A DNA stretch of 64,000 nt, taken from Plantactinospora endophytica. Lineage in GTDB: Bacteria; Actinomycetota; Actinomycetes; Mycobacteriales; Micromonosporaceae. A program made the translations under genes and the position numbers. The stretch lies in NCBI RefSeq assembly GCF_016862915.1, contig NZ_BONW01000022.1, positions 186,001-250,000 of the forward strand, given 5' to 3'. The notes under the pieces were generated by a model. The model made no database searches. It was given only the letters and a program-made list of their open reading frames with translations, and was not told the DNA's origin. This document shows positions 26,342 through 34,327 of this stretch, in pieces. Positions within the stretch are counted from its first letter, which is position 1, and every line of letters starts with the position of its first letter.

Positions 26342-27844
26342 TCATTTGTTGCGGTCGTCGCCGTACTCCCCAAACCACCGGGCCAGCCGGCCACGCCGGT
26401 TCACCGCCCGCAGCCGGCGCTCGACCTCGTCCCGCACCCGGGCGGTGGCCACGATCAACAGGCTGTCCCCGACCTTCAGCCGGGTGTCCGGGCCGGGCAC
26501 GAAACCGACCCCGTCCCGGGAGACCAGCGTCACCGAGGCGCCGATCGGCAACCGCAGCTCGTCCAGGTGCACGCCGACCAGCCGGGACCCCGGCGGGATC
26601 TCCAACTGCAACAGGTCCGCCTGCATCCGCTCCAGCGGAGCGGTCTCCACCCGCAGCTCCGTCAGCTCGGCCGGGGCGACGATCCGCAGCCGGCGGGCCA
26701 CCGGCCCGAGGGTGCCGGCCTGCACCAGCGTGAAGATCACCACGAGTACGAAGACGGTGTCGAAGAGCTGGTCGGCACCGGGCAGCCCCTCGGAGAGCGG
26801 AATGGTGGCCAGCACGATCGGCACCGCCCCGCGCAGCCCGGCCCAGGACAGGAACCCCTGCTCCCGCAGCCCCACCCGGAACCCGACCGCGCTGACCAGT
26901 ACCGACAGTGGCCGGGCCAGGAAGGTCAGCGCCAGCCCCGCCACCACGGCCGGCAGCAGCGCGTCCTCCAGCCGCCCCGGCGAGCTGAGCAGACCGAGCA
27001 GCACGAACAGGCCGATCTGGGCCAGCCAGGCCAACCCGTCGGCGAAGCCGAGGATCGCCTGCCGGTGCGGCAGCCGGGAGTTGCCGAGCACCACTCCGGC
27101 CACGTAGACCGCGATGAACCCGGAGGCGTGCGACACGGTGGCCACCCCGTACGCCAGCACGGTCAGGCCGACGGCGGCGATCGGGTACAGCCCGGACGAC
27201 GGCAGGGCCGCCCGGCGCAGTGTCCACCGGCCGAGCATCCCCACCCCGAAGCCGAGTACGGCGCCGACGGCCAGCTCGTAGCAGACCAGCAGCACCTCGT
27301 ACCACCAGACGTGGCCGGCCAGCGACGAGGTGGAGAGCAGCACCACGAGCAGTACCACCGGGGCGTCGTTCATCCCCGACTCGGCCTCCAGGGTGGCCAC
27401 CAGCCGGCGCGGCAACCGCAGCCAGCGCAGCGTGGCGAAGACCGCCGCCGCGTCGGTGGAGGAGAGCACCGCGCCGTAGAGCAGCGCGAGTCGCCAGTCC
27501 AGGCCGAGCAGGGCGTGCACCACCACCCCGACCACGCCGATGCTGACCACCACCCCGATGGTGGCCAGCGTGACGGAGATGCCGAGTACCGGTCGCAGCG
27601 TGGACCACCGGGCGGTCAGGCCGCCCTCCGCGATGATCACGATCAGCGCGCAGAAGCCGAGCGCCCGGGTCAGCTCGGCGTCGTCGAACCGGATGCCGAG
27701 ACCGGACTCGCCGATCCCCACCCCGATGGCGAGGTAGACCAGCAGGCTCGGCACGCCGAGCCGGGTGGAGAGCCGGACCGCGCCGACGGCGACGAGGAGT
27801 ACCGCCGCGCCGATCAGCAGGGCGATGTCGAGCCGGTCGGTCAC
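26342..27844 (-). CDS. K+/Na+:proton antiporter (CPA1) with C-terminal TrkA-C domain
   Basis: A 500-aa membrane protein with about 12-13 hydrophobic helices. The ion-binding acidic/Asn positions are in S-S-T-D-A-A-A-V and E-S-G-M-N-D-A-P, as in NhaP-type exchangers. Residues about 400-485 form a cytoplasmic TrkA-C/RCK_C ligand domain (I-P-P-G-S-R-L-V-G-V-H-L-D-E-L-R-L-P-I-G-A-S-V). This layout matches the YcgO/CvrA potassium-proton antiporters that can be gated by nucleotides such as c-di-AMP (known of some relatives, not shown here). GTG 27844 starts the conserved T-D-R-L-D-I-A-L-L; the ribosome site is weak. Confidence 0.9.
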   Translation of the reverse strand: MTDRLDIALLIGAAVLLVAVGAVRLSTRLGVPSLLVYLAIGVGIGESGLGIRFDDAELTRALGFCALIVIIAEGGLTARWSTLRPVLGISVTLATIGVVVSIGVVGVVVHALLGLDWRLALLYGAVLSSTDAAAVFATLRWLRLPRRLVATLEAESGMNDAPVVLLVVLLSTSSLAGHVWWYEVLLVCYELAVGAVLGFGVGMLGRWTLRRAALPSSGLYPIAAVGLTVLAYGVATVSHASGFIAVYVAGVVLGNSRLPHRQAILGFADGLAWLAQIGLFVLLGLLSSPGRLEDALLPAVVAGLALTFLARPLSVLVSAVGFRVGLREQGFLSWAGLRGAVPIVLATIPLSEGLPGADQLFDTVFVLVVIFTLVQAGTLGPVARRLRIVAPAELTELRVETAPLERMQADLLQLEIPPGSRLVGVHLDELRLPIGASVTLVSRDGVGFVPGPDTRLKVGDSLLIVATARVRDEVERRLRAVNRRGRLARWFGEYGDDRNK

Positions 27845-27962
27845 GGCCGCCGCGCACGGGGCGGGGCCGGCACCGGGGTCTGCTCGGCCCGGAAGCTGCG
27901 ACGCAGGCACCCCGATCCCCGCCACCGGCCACGACAGACCACGAGGGCGGGTGGAAGAGCGT

Positions 27963-28265
27963 TCACTCCGGCGGTCCGTCGCGGAGTTGGCGCAACCGGG
28001 CGTCGATGCCGGGGTCGGCACCGTCGACCAGGAAGAGTTTGTCGCGGCTGGCCACGCCGGTACGCAGGCTGACCGCAGCCGGCCGCAGCCGGAGCGCCTC
28101 GGCGAGCGCCCGCCGGGCCGCCTCGGTGGCCCGGCCGTCCGCCGCCGGTGGATGCACCGCGATCACCAACGCCGGTCCGTACGGGCCGTCGAACCGGCCG
28201 CCGACCCGGGCCCGGGACGCGCCGGGCTTGACCCGGACGGCGACCGTCACCGCCACGGGCTCGGT
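27963..28265 (-). CDS. DUF167 (YggU) family protein
   Basis: About 100 aa with the family core V-A-V-R-V-K-P-G-A-S-R-A-R-V-G-G near the N-terminus and A-L-A-E-A-L-R-L-R ... V-S-L-R-T-G-V-A-S-R-D-K in the middle. The biochemical function is unknown although the fold is known. Start GTG 28265 gives the usual family length; GTG 28292 would add nine residues. Neither has a good ribosome site. It lies between the Cys-tail membrane protein and the antiporter on the same strand. Confidence 0.85.
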   Translation of the reverse strand, partial: TEPVAVTVAVRVKPGASRARVGGRFDGPYGPALVIAVHPPAADGRATEAARRALAEALRLRPAAVSLRTGVASRDKLFLVDGADPGIDARLRQLRDGPPE

Positions 28266-28334
28266 CACGGCGTCCGCACCGGAGCTGTGCACGCCTCCGG
28301 TGCCCGGGAAGCCGTCGGCACCCCGGCCCGGCGG

Positions 28335-29066
28335 TCAGCCCGGACGTGCATCGGTGAGCAGGGCGGTGTCCGGCTCGCAGCGCCCACACGGGGTGAAGCC
28401 GAGCTCCACCGCCTCGCTCACCGGAATCGGTTCGCTCTCCCGCCCGGACAGGTGTGGACAGTCCGGTAGGTGGTAGCGCGGTCGGCCGTCGACCACGTAC
28501 ACGTCGTCGAGCAGGGCGGCGACCAGCGCGGCGTCGGCCTCGGAGACCGGCTGGGGCGCCGGCTCGTCCGCCGGTACGTCGTCGTCCGGCTCGCCCTGCC
28601 CGGCCGGAGCGGCCACGGACGCCTCCGGCGTTCCGGCCGGTTGCCGCCAGCCGGTGTCGTCGTCGGCACCCTGCCGGGTGGCCTGGGTCGGAACCGTCAC
28701 CTCGACCGGGTCGGTCAGCACCGACCCGCTCTCGGGGAACGGATCGGTCGCGCCGTCCCGGCCGGCACCGGCGAGCCGGGGGTCGGTCGGCGCCATCCGG
28801 CTGCTGGTCGGTGGCCGGCGACGACGGGCTTCGCCCGCCTCGCCGCCGCCGTGCGTGACCAGCTCGTCGTCACCGGGTCCGTCCGCGACGTGGCCGTTGG
28901 CCGCGCCCCGGACCCCGGCCGCCTGCCGGGCACCCACCACCAGCGCGACGGCGGCCAGCAGACTGACCGCGATCGAGCTGATCAGCAGCCCGCTCGACCC
29001 GCTGGCCAGGCCGAGCACGAGCAGCGCGACGGCGGCGAGGATGAGCACCAGACTGCCGACTATCAC
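28335..29066 (-). CDS. Membrane protein with Ada-like Cys-rich C-terminal motif (243 aa)
   Basis: Two hydrophobic helices at residues 2-22 and 25-45 are followed by a disordered acidic Pro/Gly region. The C-terminal 50-residue module reads Y-H199-L-P-D-C203-P-H-L-S-G and, 24 residues later, P-C227-G-R-C230. This H/C pattern with a final P-C-x-x-C resembles the small Ada-type metal-binding motif appended to nucleases and membrane proteins; zinc binding is inferred. GTG 29066 starts directly at the first helix. Role unknown; it sits between divIVA and the DUF167 gene. Confidence 0.7.
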   Translation of the reverse strand: MIVGSLVLILAAVALLVLGLASGSSGLLISSIAVSLLAAVALVVGARQAAGVRGAANGHVADGPGDDELVTHGGGEAGEARRRRPPTSSRMAPTDPRLAGAGRDGATDPFPESGSVLTDPVEVTVPTQATRQGADDDTGWRQPAGTPEASVAAPAGQGEPDDDVPADEPAPQPVSEADAALVAALLDDVYVVDGRPRYHLPDCPHLSGRESEPIPVSEAVELGFTPCGRCEPDTALLTDARPG

Positions 29067-29138
29067 GGCTCACCCCCGACGCATCGGTTCCGGTTGTCGT
29101 ACGGCGTCCTGTCGTACCGCGCTGGTCCCTGGGCGGGA

Positions 29139-29948
29139 TCAGCGCCCGGTCTCGAGTGCGCCGGAGCGGCTGCCCCCGCCGTACGAGTTCGTCAGGCCCG
29201 CGGTGGCCAGGCCGGGAGTGCTGCCACCGGACCGATTGCCGTCGGTCCGGGTCATCTCCACCTCAAGGCCCTGGCCACGCCCGTCGAGATCGCGCAACTG
29301 GCTCTCCAGGTATGCCTTCAGACGGGTGCGGTACTCACGTTCGAACTGCTTGAGCTCCTCGATGTGCTTCTGCAGCGCGGTCCGCTTGGCGTCCAGGCCA
29401 CCCATGGCCTCCTGGTGCCGCTGGCGGGCGTCCCGCTCCAGGGCGTCGGCCTTGGCCCGCGCCTCGCGGGTGACCTCCTCCGCCTTGGTGCGCGCGTCGG
29501 AGAGCAGCTTGTCGGCCTCGCGGCGGGCGTCGGAGACGTGGTCGTCGGCCGTCCGCTGCGCCATCATCAGCACCCGGAGAGCCTGCTGCTCGCCGTCGGC
29601 GCCACCGACCGCCGGACCGCCCTGGGCCCGGACCTGCTCCAGCTCGGCCTGCATCGCGCGGGCGGCCTGCTCGGCCTGGGCCTTGTCGCGCTGCACCCGG
29701 TCGAGCTGTGCCTTGACGTCGTTGAGCTCGGCGGCCAGTCGCGGGTCGGCGCTCGGGCCGGCTGGTGCGCCGCCACGACCGCCGCGCTCCACCTGGGCGC
29801 GCAGCTCGTTGTTCTCCTCGATCAGACGGGCGAGCTCGCGCTCGACCTCGTCCAGAAACGCGTCGACTTCCTCCTCGTCATACCCCCGCTTGCCGATAGG
29901 CGGCTTCTTGAAGGCGACGTTGTGCACGTCGGCCGGGGTCAGCGGCAT
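29139..29948 (-). CDS. divIVA: DivIVA/Wag31 polar scaffold protein
   Basis: Coiled-coil protein (269 aa) that marks cell poles and directs tip growth in actinomycetes. The conserved N-terminal lipid-binding domain is clear ([24 protein letters not shown], then [10 protein letters not shown]), followed by two long coiled coils (about 30-70 and 80-210) with an Ala/Gly linker. The C-terminus is Gly/Ser-rich. It belongs to the ftsZ-yggS-sepF-yggT-divIVA run. It is essential in related bacteria. Confidence 0.96.
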   Translation of the reverse strand: MPLTPADVHNVAFKKPPIGKRGYDEEEVDAFLDEVERELARLIEENNELRAQVERGGRGGAPAGPSADPRLAAELNDVKAQLDRVQRDKAQAEQAARAMQAELEQVRAQGGPAVGGADGEQQALRVLMMAQRTADDHVSDARREADKLLSDARTKAEEVTREARAKADALERDARQRHQEAMGGLDAKRTALQKHIEELKQFEREYRTRLKAYLESQLRDLDGRGQGLEVEMTRTDGNRSGGSTPGLATAGLTNSYGGGSRSGALETGR

Positions 29949-29988
29949 CGAAACTCCTCGGGTCAGTTGCGGCCGCGCGGCACGCTGG

Positions 29989-30303
29989 TCACCAGGTTGT
30001 TGACCTGATGATCAACGGCCCTAACACGAATCTCATCAGCACGAACAGGATAACCAGGAGCACAAGGGAGGCCAGGTCGATGCTCACGGTACCAATTCGC
30101 AATGGCGGGATCACACGCCTCAACGCCTTGAGGGGCGGATCAGTGACGCTCCACACCGATTCCATTCCCGCCGCCGCTCCCCGGTTCGGCTGCCAGCGAC
30201 GACCGTACTGCAAGACGGCACTTAGGACAAACCGGGCCAAAAGCACCAGGAGGAAGACGTAGACGATCAGGTAGAGAACCTGAAACAGGATGGACAGAAG
30301 CAC
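29989..30303 (-). CDS. YggT-family membrane protein
   Basis: A 104-aa protein with two hydrophobic segments (about 4-28 and 76-97) flanking an amphipathic region with the family's [13 protein letters not shown]. In actinomycetes this gene (also called ylmG) lies between sepF and divIVA, as here; it is linked to division or envelope function, mechanism unknown. Start GTG 30303. It lies 23 bp after the sepF stop, which suggests co-transcription. Confidence 0.92.
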   Translation of the reverse strand: MLLSILFQVLYLIVYVFLLVLLARFVLSAVLQYGRRWQPNRGAAAGMESVWSVTDPPLKALRRVIPPLRIGTVSIDLASLVLLVILFVLMRFVLGPLIIRSTTW

Positions 30304-30326
30304 GGCAGGCGGATCCCTCGGTCGGG

Positions 30327-31034
30327 CTAACTCAGGCTGAAAAACCCACCCTCAGCGATCTTGGCCTTGTCCTCCGCGGTGACCTGGACGTTGGCCGGTG
30401 AGAGTAGGAACACCCGGTTGGTCACGCGCTCGATCGTACCGCGTAGCCCGAACGCCAGACCGGCCGCGAAATCGACCAATCGGCGGGCATCGGCCTCGTC
30501 CATCTCGGTGAGGTTGATGATCACCGGAACGCCGTCCCGGAAGTGCTCGCCGATGGTGCGACCCTCGCGGTACGTCGTGACGTGCAGCGTGGTGATCTGG
30601 TAGCGCTGCTCCGGCTGCTCGACCGGGACCGCCCGCTCACGCAACTGCGGCTGCGGGGCGAGCGCGAGATTGTCCCGGGTCTGGTACGTCAGCGCACCGG
30701 ACGGCTCCGCGCTGCTCGGCCGACTGATCGACCGCACACTGGATCGCTCCGCGCGGTCGCTCCGCTCCGGACGGTCACCGTCGGAGCGGTCGTGGTCGAC
30801 GGACCGACCGACGTTGCGCTCGGCCAGCCGGGTCCGCTCACCCGCCCGGGGCCGGGGCGGCGGCGGTGCCTCGTCCTGCTCCTCGTCCTCGTCGGCGAAC
30901 TCGTCGGCATACCGGCTCTGCCGGTAACGCGACTCGCGGTAGCCACTCTTCTCGTAGCCACCGTCGTCGTAGGCCCGCTCGTCGTCCTCCTCGACGAGCC
31001 CGAGCCAGACCCCCGCCTTGCGCAGTGCACCCAT
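30327..31034 (-). CDS. sepF: Cell division protein SepF
   Basis: Membrane-associated partner of FtsZ. The 235-aa protein starts with the amphipathic membrane-targeting helix M-G-A-L-R-K-A-G-V-W-L-G-L. A long charged linker (D/E/R/S-rich, residues 17-135) follows, then the globular SepF domain (I-T-T-L-H-V-T-T-Y ... V-I-I-N-L-T-E-M-D ... F-L-L-S-P-A-N-V-Q-V) with the FtsZ-binding surface. ATG 31034 is preceded by GGAGGGG. It is followed by yggT and divIVA. Confidence 0.96.
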   Translation of the reverse strand: MGALRKAGVWLGLVEEDDERAYDDGGYEKSGYRESRYRQSRYADEFADEDEEQDEAPPPPRPRAGERTRLAERNVGRSVDHDRSDGDRPERSDRAERSSVRSISRPSSAEPSGALTYQTRDNLALAPQPQLRERAVPVEQPEQRYQITTLHVTTYREGRTIGEHFRDGVPVIINLTEMDEADARRLVDFAAGLAFGLRGTIERVTNRVFLLSPANVQVTAEDKAKIAEGGFFSLS

Positions 31035-31086
31035 CCCGCGCCCCTCCGTCCGCCGTGCGACACACACCCCCCGTGCCGTGCCCCTG

Positions 31087-31098
31087 TCACGCGCGTGA
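31087..31098. promoter_or_regulatory. 12-bp perfect palindrome upstream of sepF
   Basis: TCACGCGCGTGA is a perfect palindrome 53 bp upstream of the sepF ATG, inside the 194-bp gap between yggS and sepF. It may be an operator or a chance GC palindrome; no regulator can be named. Confidence 0.3.
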
Positions 31099-31228
31099 AC
31101 ACTGGCAGTGCCCACCGGCCCGAGACGGCAACCCCTGGCACGACCGTGAAACCGGTCTCACCCCGACCCCCGCCAGTGGGGATGCCGCCTCAAACAACAC
31201 TGATGTAGTTTGGTGTCCGGTTGCCAGG

Positions 31229-31978
31229 CTACCGCAGCGTGCTACGCATTCCGAGCAACGCGCTGCCGATCCGTACATGTGTCGCGCCGTAGGCGACCGC
31301 CGCCTCCAGGTCACCACTCATCCCGGCCGACACCGCGAGCGCCGCCGGATGTTCGACCCGCAGCCGGGCCGCGACCTCGGCCAGCGTGGCGAACCCGGGC
31401 TCCGGTTCCGCGCCGAGCGGTGCCACCGCCATCACGCCGGCCAGCCGCAGCGAGTCCGCCCCGGCGACCGCCGCCGCCACCCGGTCGACGGACCGGTCCG
31501 GGTCGTCCCCGGCGACCAGCGCACCACCCCGGTCGGCGGCACCGTCCAGGTTGACCTGGACCAGCACCTCCAGCGGCGCCTCCCGGTGCCGCGCCGCCGC
31601 GTCGGCCAGGGCGTCGGCCAGCCGTACGCTGTCCACCGAGTGCACCAGGTCGGCGTACCGGACCACCGATCGGGCCTTGTTGCGCTGGAGCTGCCCGACG
31701 AAGTGCCAGCGCACCCGGGCACCGGCCGCCGCCACCTCGGCCGCCTTCGGCGCGGCCTCCTGGTCGCGGTTCTCCCCCACGTCGCGCACACCCAGCCCGG
31801 CCAGCAACGTCACGTCGGCGGCCGGGTACGTCTTGGTCACGGCGACCATGGTGACCCCGGCCGGGTCCCGACCGGCCGCCGCACAGGCGGCGTCGATCCG
31901 GGACCGCACCCGGGCCAGGTTGGCCGCGAGCTGTGCCCGGCGCTCGTCGTCCGGCGCCGGGAGGGGTGGTTCGGTCAT
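31229..31978 (-). CDS. yggS: YggS-family PLP-binding protein
   Basis: A 249-aa alanine-racemase N-terminal-like barrel that binds PLP through K49 in M-V-A-V-T-K-T-Y-P but has no known enzymatic reaction; it keeps B6 and amino-acid pools balanced. The helper motifs G-E-N-R-D-Q-E and H-F-V-G-Q-L-Q-R-N-K are present. It follows ftsZ by only 8 bp. In Streptomyces and mycobacteria a laccase-domain gene (ylmD/pgeF) lies between these two; here it is absent. Confidence 0.95.
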   Translation of the reverse strand: MTEPPLPAPDDERRAQLAANLARVRSRIDAACAAAGRDPAGVTMVAVTKTYPAADVTLLAGLGVRDVGENRDQEAAPKAAEVAAAGARVRWHFVGQLQRNKARSVVRYADLVHSVDSVRLADALADAAARHREAPLEVLVQVNLDGAADRGGALVAGDDPDRSVDRVAAAVAGADSLRLAGVMAVAPLGAEPEPGFATLAEVAARLRVEHPAALAVSAGMSGDLEAAVAYGATHVRIGSALLGMRSTLR

Positions 31979-31986
31979 CTGGTGGC

Positions 31987-33084
31987 TCAGGAACCGTTCT
32001 TGAGGAAGTCCGGCACGTCCACGTCGTCGAAGAGCACCCGGCGCGGGGCCTGCACCGGCGGCGGAGGCGGTGGCGAGACCGGCGCGACGGCCGGCGGGCT
32101 GACCTTGCGGGCCTGCTCTACCGGCTTGTACGCCGGGGCGCCGCCGTCGAAGCCGGCCGCGATCACGGTCACCCGTACCTCGTCGCCGAGCGCGTCGTCG
32201 ATGACCGCACCGAAGATGATGTTCGCGTCCGGGTGGGCGGCGTCGGTGACCAGTTGCGCCGCGTCGTTGATCTCGAAGAGGCCGAGGTCGGAGCCGCCCG
32301 CGATGGAGAGCAGCACCCCCCGGGCCCCGTCCATGCTCTGCTCCAGCAGCGGGCTGGAGATGGCCGCCTCGGCCGCCTCCACCGCCCGGTTGTCCCCCCG
32401 GGCGCTGCCGATGCCCATCAGCGCGCTGCCGGCACCGCTCATCACGCTCTTCACGTCGGCGAAGTCCAGGTTGATCAGACCCGGGGTGGTGATCAGGTCG
32501 GTGATGCCCTGCACACCGGAGAGCAGCACCTGGTCGGCCTGCCGGAACGCGTCCATCATGCTGATGCCCCGGTCGCCGAGGGCGAGCAGCCGATCGTTCG
32601 GGATCACGATCAGGGTGTCGCACTGGTTGCGCAGCTCGTCGATGCCCGCCTCGGCCTGCACCTGGCGGCGCTTGCCCTCGAACGAGAACGGCCGGGTCAC
32701 CACACCGATGGTCAGCGCGCCCAGCTTACGGGCGATGTTCGCCACCACCGGCGCGCCGCCGGTACCCGTACCGCCGCCCTCACCGCAGGTCACGAAGACC
32801 ATGTCGGCGCCCTTGAGCACCTCCTCGATCTCGTCGCGGTGGTCCTCGGCGGCGTTCTTGCCGACGTCCGGGTTGGCGCCGGCGCCAAGCCCCCGGGTCA
32901 GCTCCCGGCCCACGTCGAGCTTGACGTCGGCGTCGCTCATCAGCAGGGCCTGGGCATCGGTGTTGATCGCGATGAACTCGACGCCCTTGAGCCCGACCTC
33001 GATCATCCGGTTGACGGCGTTGACGCCGCCGCCGCCGATGCCGACGACCTTGATGACCGCCAGGTAGTTGTGCGGAGGTGTCAT
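31987..33084 (-). CDS. ftsZ: Cell division GTPase FtsZ
   Basis: Tubulin homologue (365 aa) that builds the Z-ring. The GTP-binding tubulin signature [10 protein letters not shown] lies at about residue 100, and the synergy loop N-L-D-F-A-D-V at about 205. After a short Pro/Ala linker comes the conserved C-terminal peptide ([12 protein letters not shown]) that binds SepF and FtsW. ATG 33084 is preceded by GGAAAGGA. The 295-bp gap upstream holds a strong promoter with an overlapping palindrome. Confidence 0.98.
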   Translation of the reverse strand: MTPPHNYLAVIKVVGIGGGGVNAVNRMIEVGLKGVEFIAINTDAQALLMSDADVKLDVGRELTRGLGAGANPDVGKNAAEDHRDEIEEVLKGADMVFVTCGEGGGTGTGGAPVVANIARKLGALTIGVVTRPFSFEGKRRQVQAEAGIDELRNQCDTLIVIPNDRLLALGDRGISMMDAFRQADQVLLSGVQGITDLITTPGLINLDFADVKSVMSGAGSALMGIGSARGDNRAVEAAEAAISSPLLEQSMDGARGVLLSIAGGSDLGLFEINDAAQLVTDAAHPDANIIFGAVIDDALGDEVRVTVIAAGFDGGAPAYKPVEQARKVSPPAVAPVSPPPPPPVQAPRRVLFDDVDVPDFLKNGS

Positions 33085-33192
33085 CGGGGTCCTTTCCTTC
33101 GATCTCGGCGGGGGGCCGCCCACCCCGCCCGGCGATCCGTCGGAGCTTGGCCGACAACCATTCGGTACGAGGAGGCGAAGGGTAACCCTCAC

Positions 33193-33221
33193 CCTCTACT
33201 AGAGGCTTACAGTTATGTCAA
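33193..33221 (-). promoter_or_regulatory. ftsZ promoter with palindromic -10 region
   Basis: On the minus strand a perfect -35 TTGACA (33221-33216) is followed after 17 bp by TAGAGG (33198-33193) as -10. A 13-bp palindrome CCTCTACTAGAGG (33193-33205) covers the -10. It lies about 110 bp upstream of the ftsZ ATG, giving a leader of roughly 100 nt. A dedicated ftsZ promoter is known in Streptomyces; the palindrome as operator is inference. The rest of 33085-33379 shows only a GC-rich inverted repeat near 33105-33125. Confidence 0.65.
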
Positions 33222-33379
33222 CCATTGATCCTCTCGGGGCAACGTATGCGGACGCGCGGCCGAACCCAAGGACCTGCGCGGCGTGTCGGCACGCCCGCCG
33301 ATAAACGTCACTGACCGACCACCCGGCCGGCGTGTCGACCTGCCCGACCGACGGACGGCGACATCCACCGCCCACCGGC

Positions 33380-34327
33380 TCAGCGGATGGTCACCACGTC
33401 CGGCGTCCGTACGTCGATGGTGTCGCCCTTCCGGGCCAGCAACGACGTCGCCACCTGCGCCTTGGTGTCGCTGCGCGAGGCGTCGCCCCAGAGCACCGTA
33501 CGGCCGCCGCGCAACGTGACGGTGATCCGGGCCGGACCCTCCACCGTCACCTCGGTGAGCCGGTCCCGCAGTTCCGGGGTGAGCGCGGCGAGCACGGTCA
33601 GCGCCCCCTTGGTGGCGGCGTCGTCCGGACCGGGCGTACCGAGCCGGGCCAGCGGCAGCCCGGCCGGACGGTCGGCACGGGTCTGGAAGACCACCCCGGA
33701 GCCGTCGACCACCAGGAAACGCCGGTTCTGCGGCACCGCCGCGACCGGAGTCCGCTCGACCACCTCGACCCGCAGGGTGTTCGGCCACTGCCGGGACACC
33801 GTCGCCCGGGCCACCGGCGGCAACTCGGCCACCCGGGTCCGGACCGCGTCGAGGTCGACCCGGGCCAGCGGTACGCCGTCGGTCACCCGGGCAGCCTGGC
33901 GTACCTGGTCGTCGGTGACCAGGGTGGCGCCGACGACCCGGAGCGTCCGGAAGCCGAGCAGCGGAGTGCCGTACACGATCCCGGCGGCGGCCAGCACGAG
34001 CACGAGTATCCCGGCGGAGAGCGTCCACGGCAGCGCGGCGCGTACCCGGTTTTGCCGGGCCCGGCGGGTGAAGCGGCGTACCGACGGCGGCACCGCGTCC
34101 GTACCGGCCCGGACCAGCCGCCAGCCCCGGTCGGTGCCGCGCCCCGTGCCGGACCGGCCGACTCCGGACCGGGCCGCGCCGGAGCGGGTGCCGCCGGTAC
34201 CCGGGCCGGCCCGACCGGACCGGCCCGCACCACGTCCTGCGGCACCCCGGCCACCCGGCGGCGGACCGCCGCCCCGGCCACCCGGCGGCGGACCGCCGGA
34301 CCGGCCCCGGGACGCGCCCGGGCTCAT
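33380..34327 (-). CDS. ftsQ: Cell division protein FtsQ (POTRA domain)
   Basis: Single-pass divisome protein linking cytoplasm and periplasm. In 315 aa: a Gly/Pro/Arg-rich cytoplasmic part (about 1-90) with the repeated block G-G-P-P-P-G-G-R-G, a TM helix at about 100-125 (L-S-A-G-I-L-V-L-V-L-A-A-A-G-I-V-Y), and a POTRA domain (L-R-V-V-G-A-T-L-V-T-D-D-Q-V). The FtsQ beta domain follows (V-A-R-A-T-V-S-R-Q-W-P-N-T-L-R-V-E-V-V-E-R-T-P-V-A). ATG 34327 overlaps the murC stop by four bases. Confidence 0.96.
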   Translation of the reverse strand: MSPGASRGRSGGPPPGGRGGGPPPGGRGAAGRGAGRSGRAGPGTGGTRSGAARSGVGRSGTGRGTDRGWRLVRAGTDAVPPSVRRFTRRARQNRVRAALPWTLSAGILVLVLAAAGIVYGTPLLGFRTLRVVGATLVTDDQVRQAARVTDGVPLARVDLDAVRTRVAELPPVARATVSRQWPNTLRVEVVERTPVAAVPQNRRFLVVDGSGVVFQTRADRPAGLPLARLGTPGPDDAATKGALTVLAALTPELRDRLTEVTVEGPARITVTLRGGRTVLWGDASRSDTKAQVATSLLARKGDTIDVRTPDVVTIR

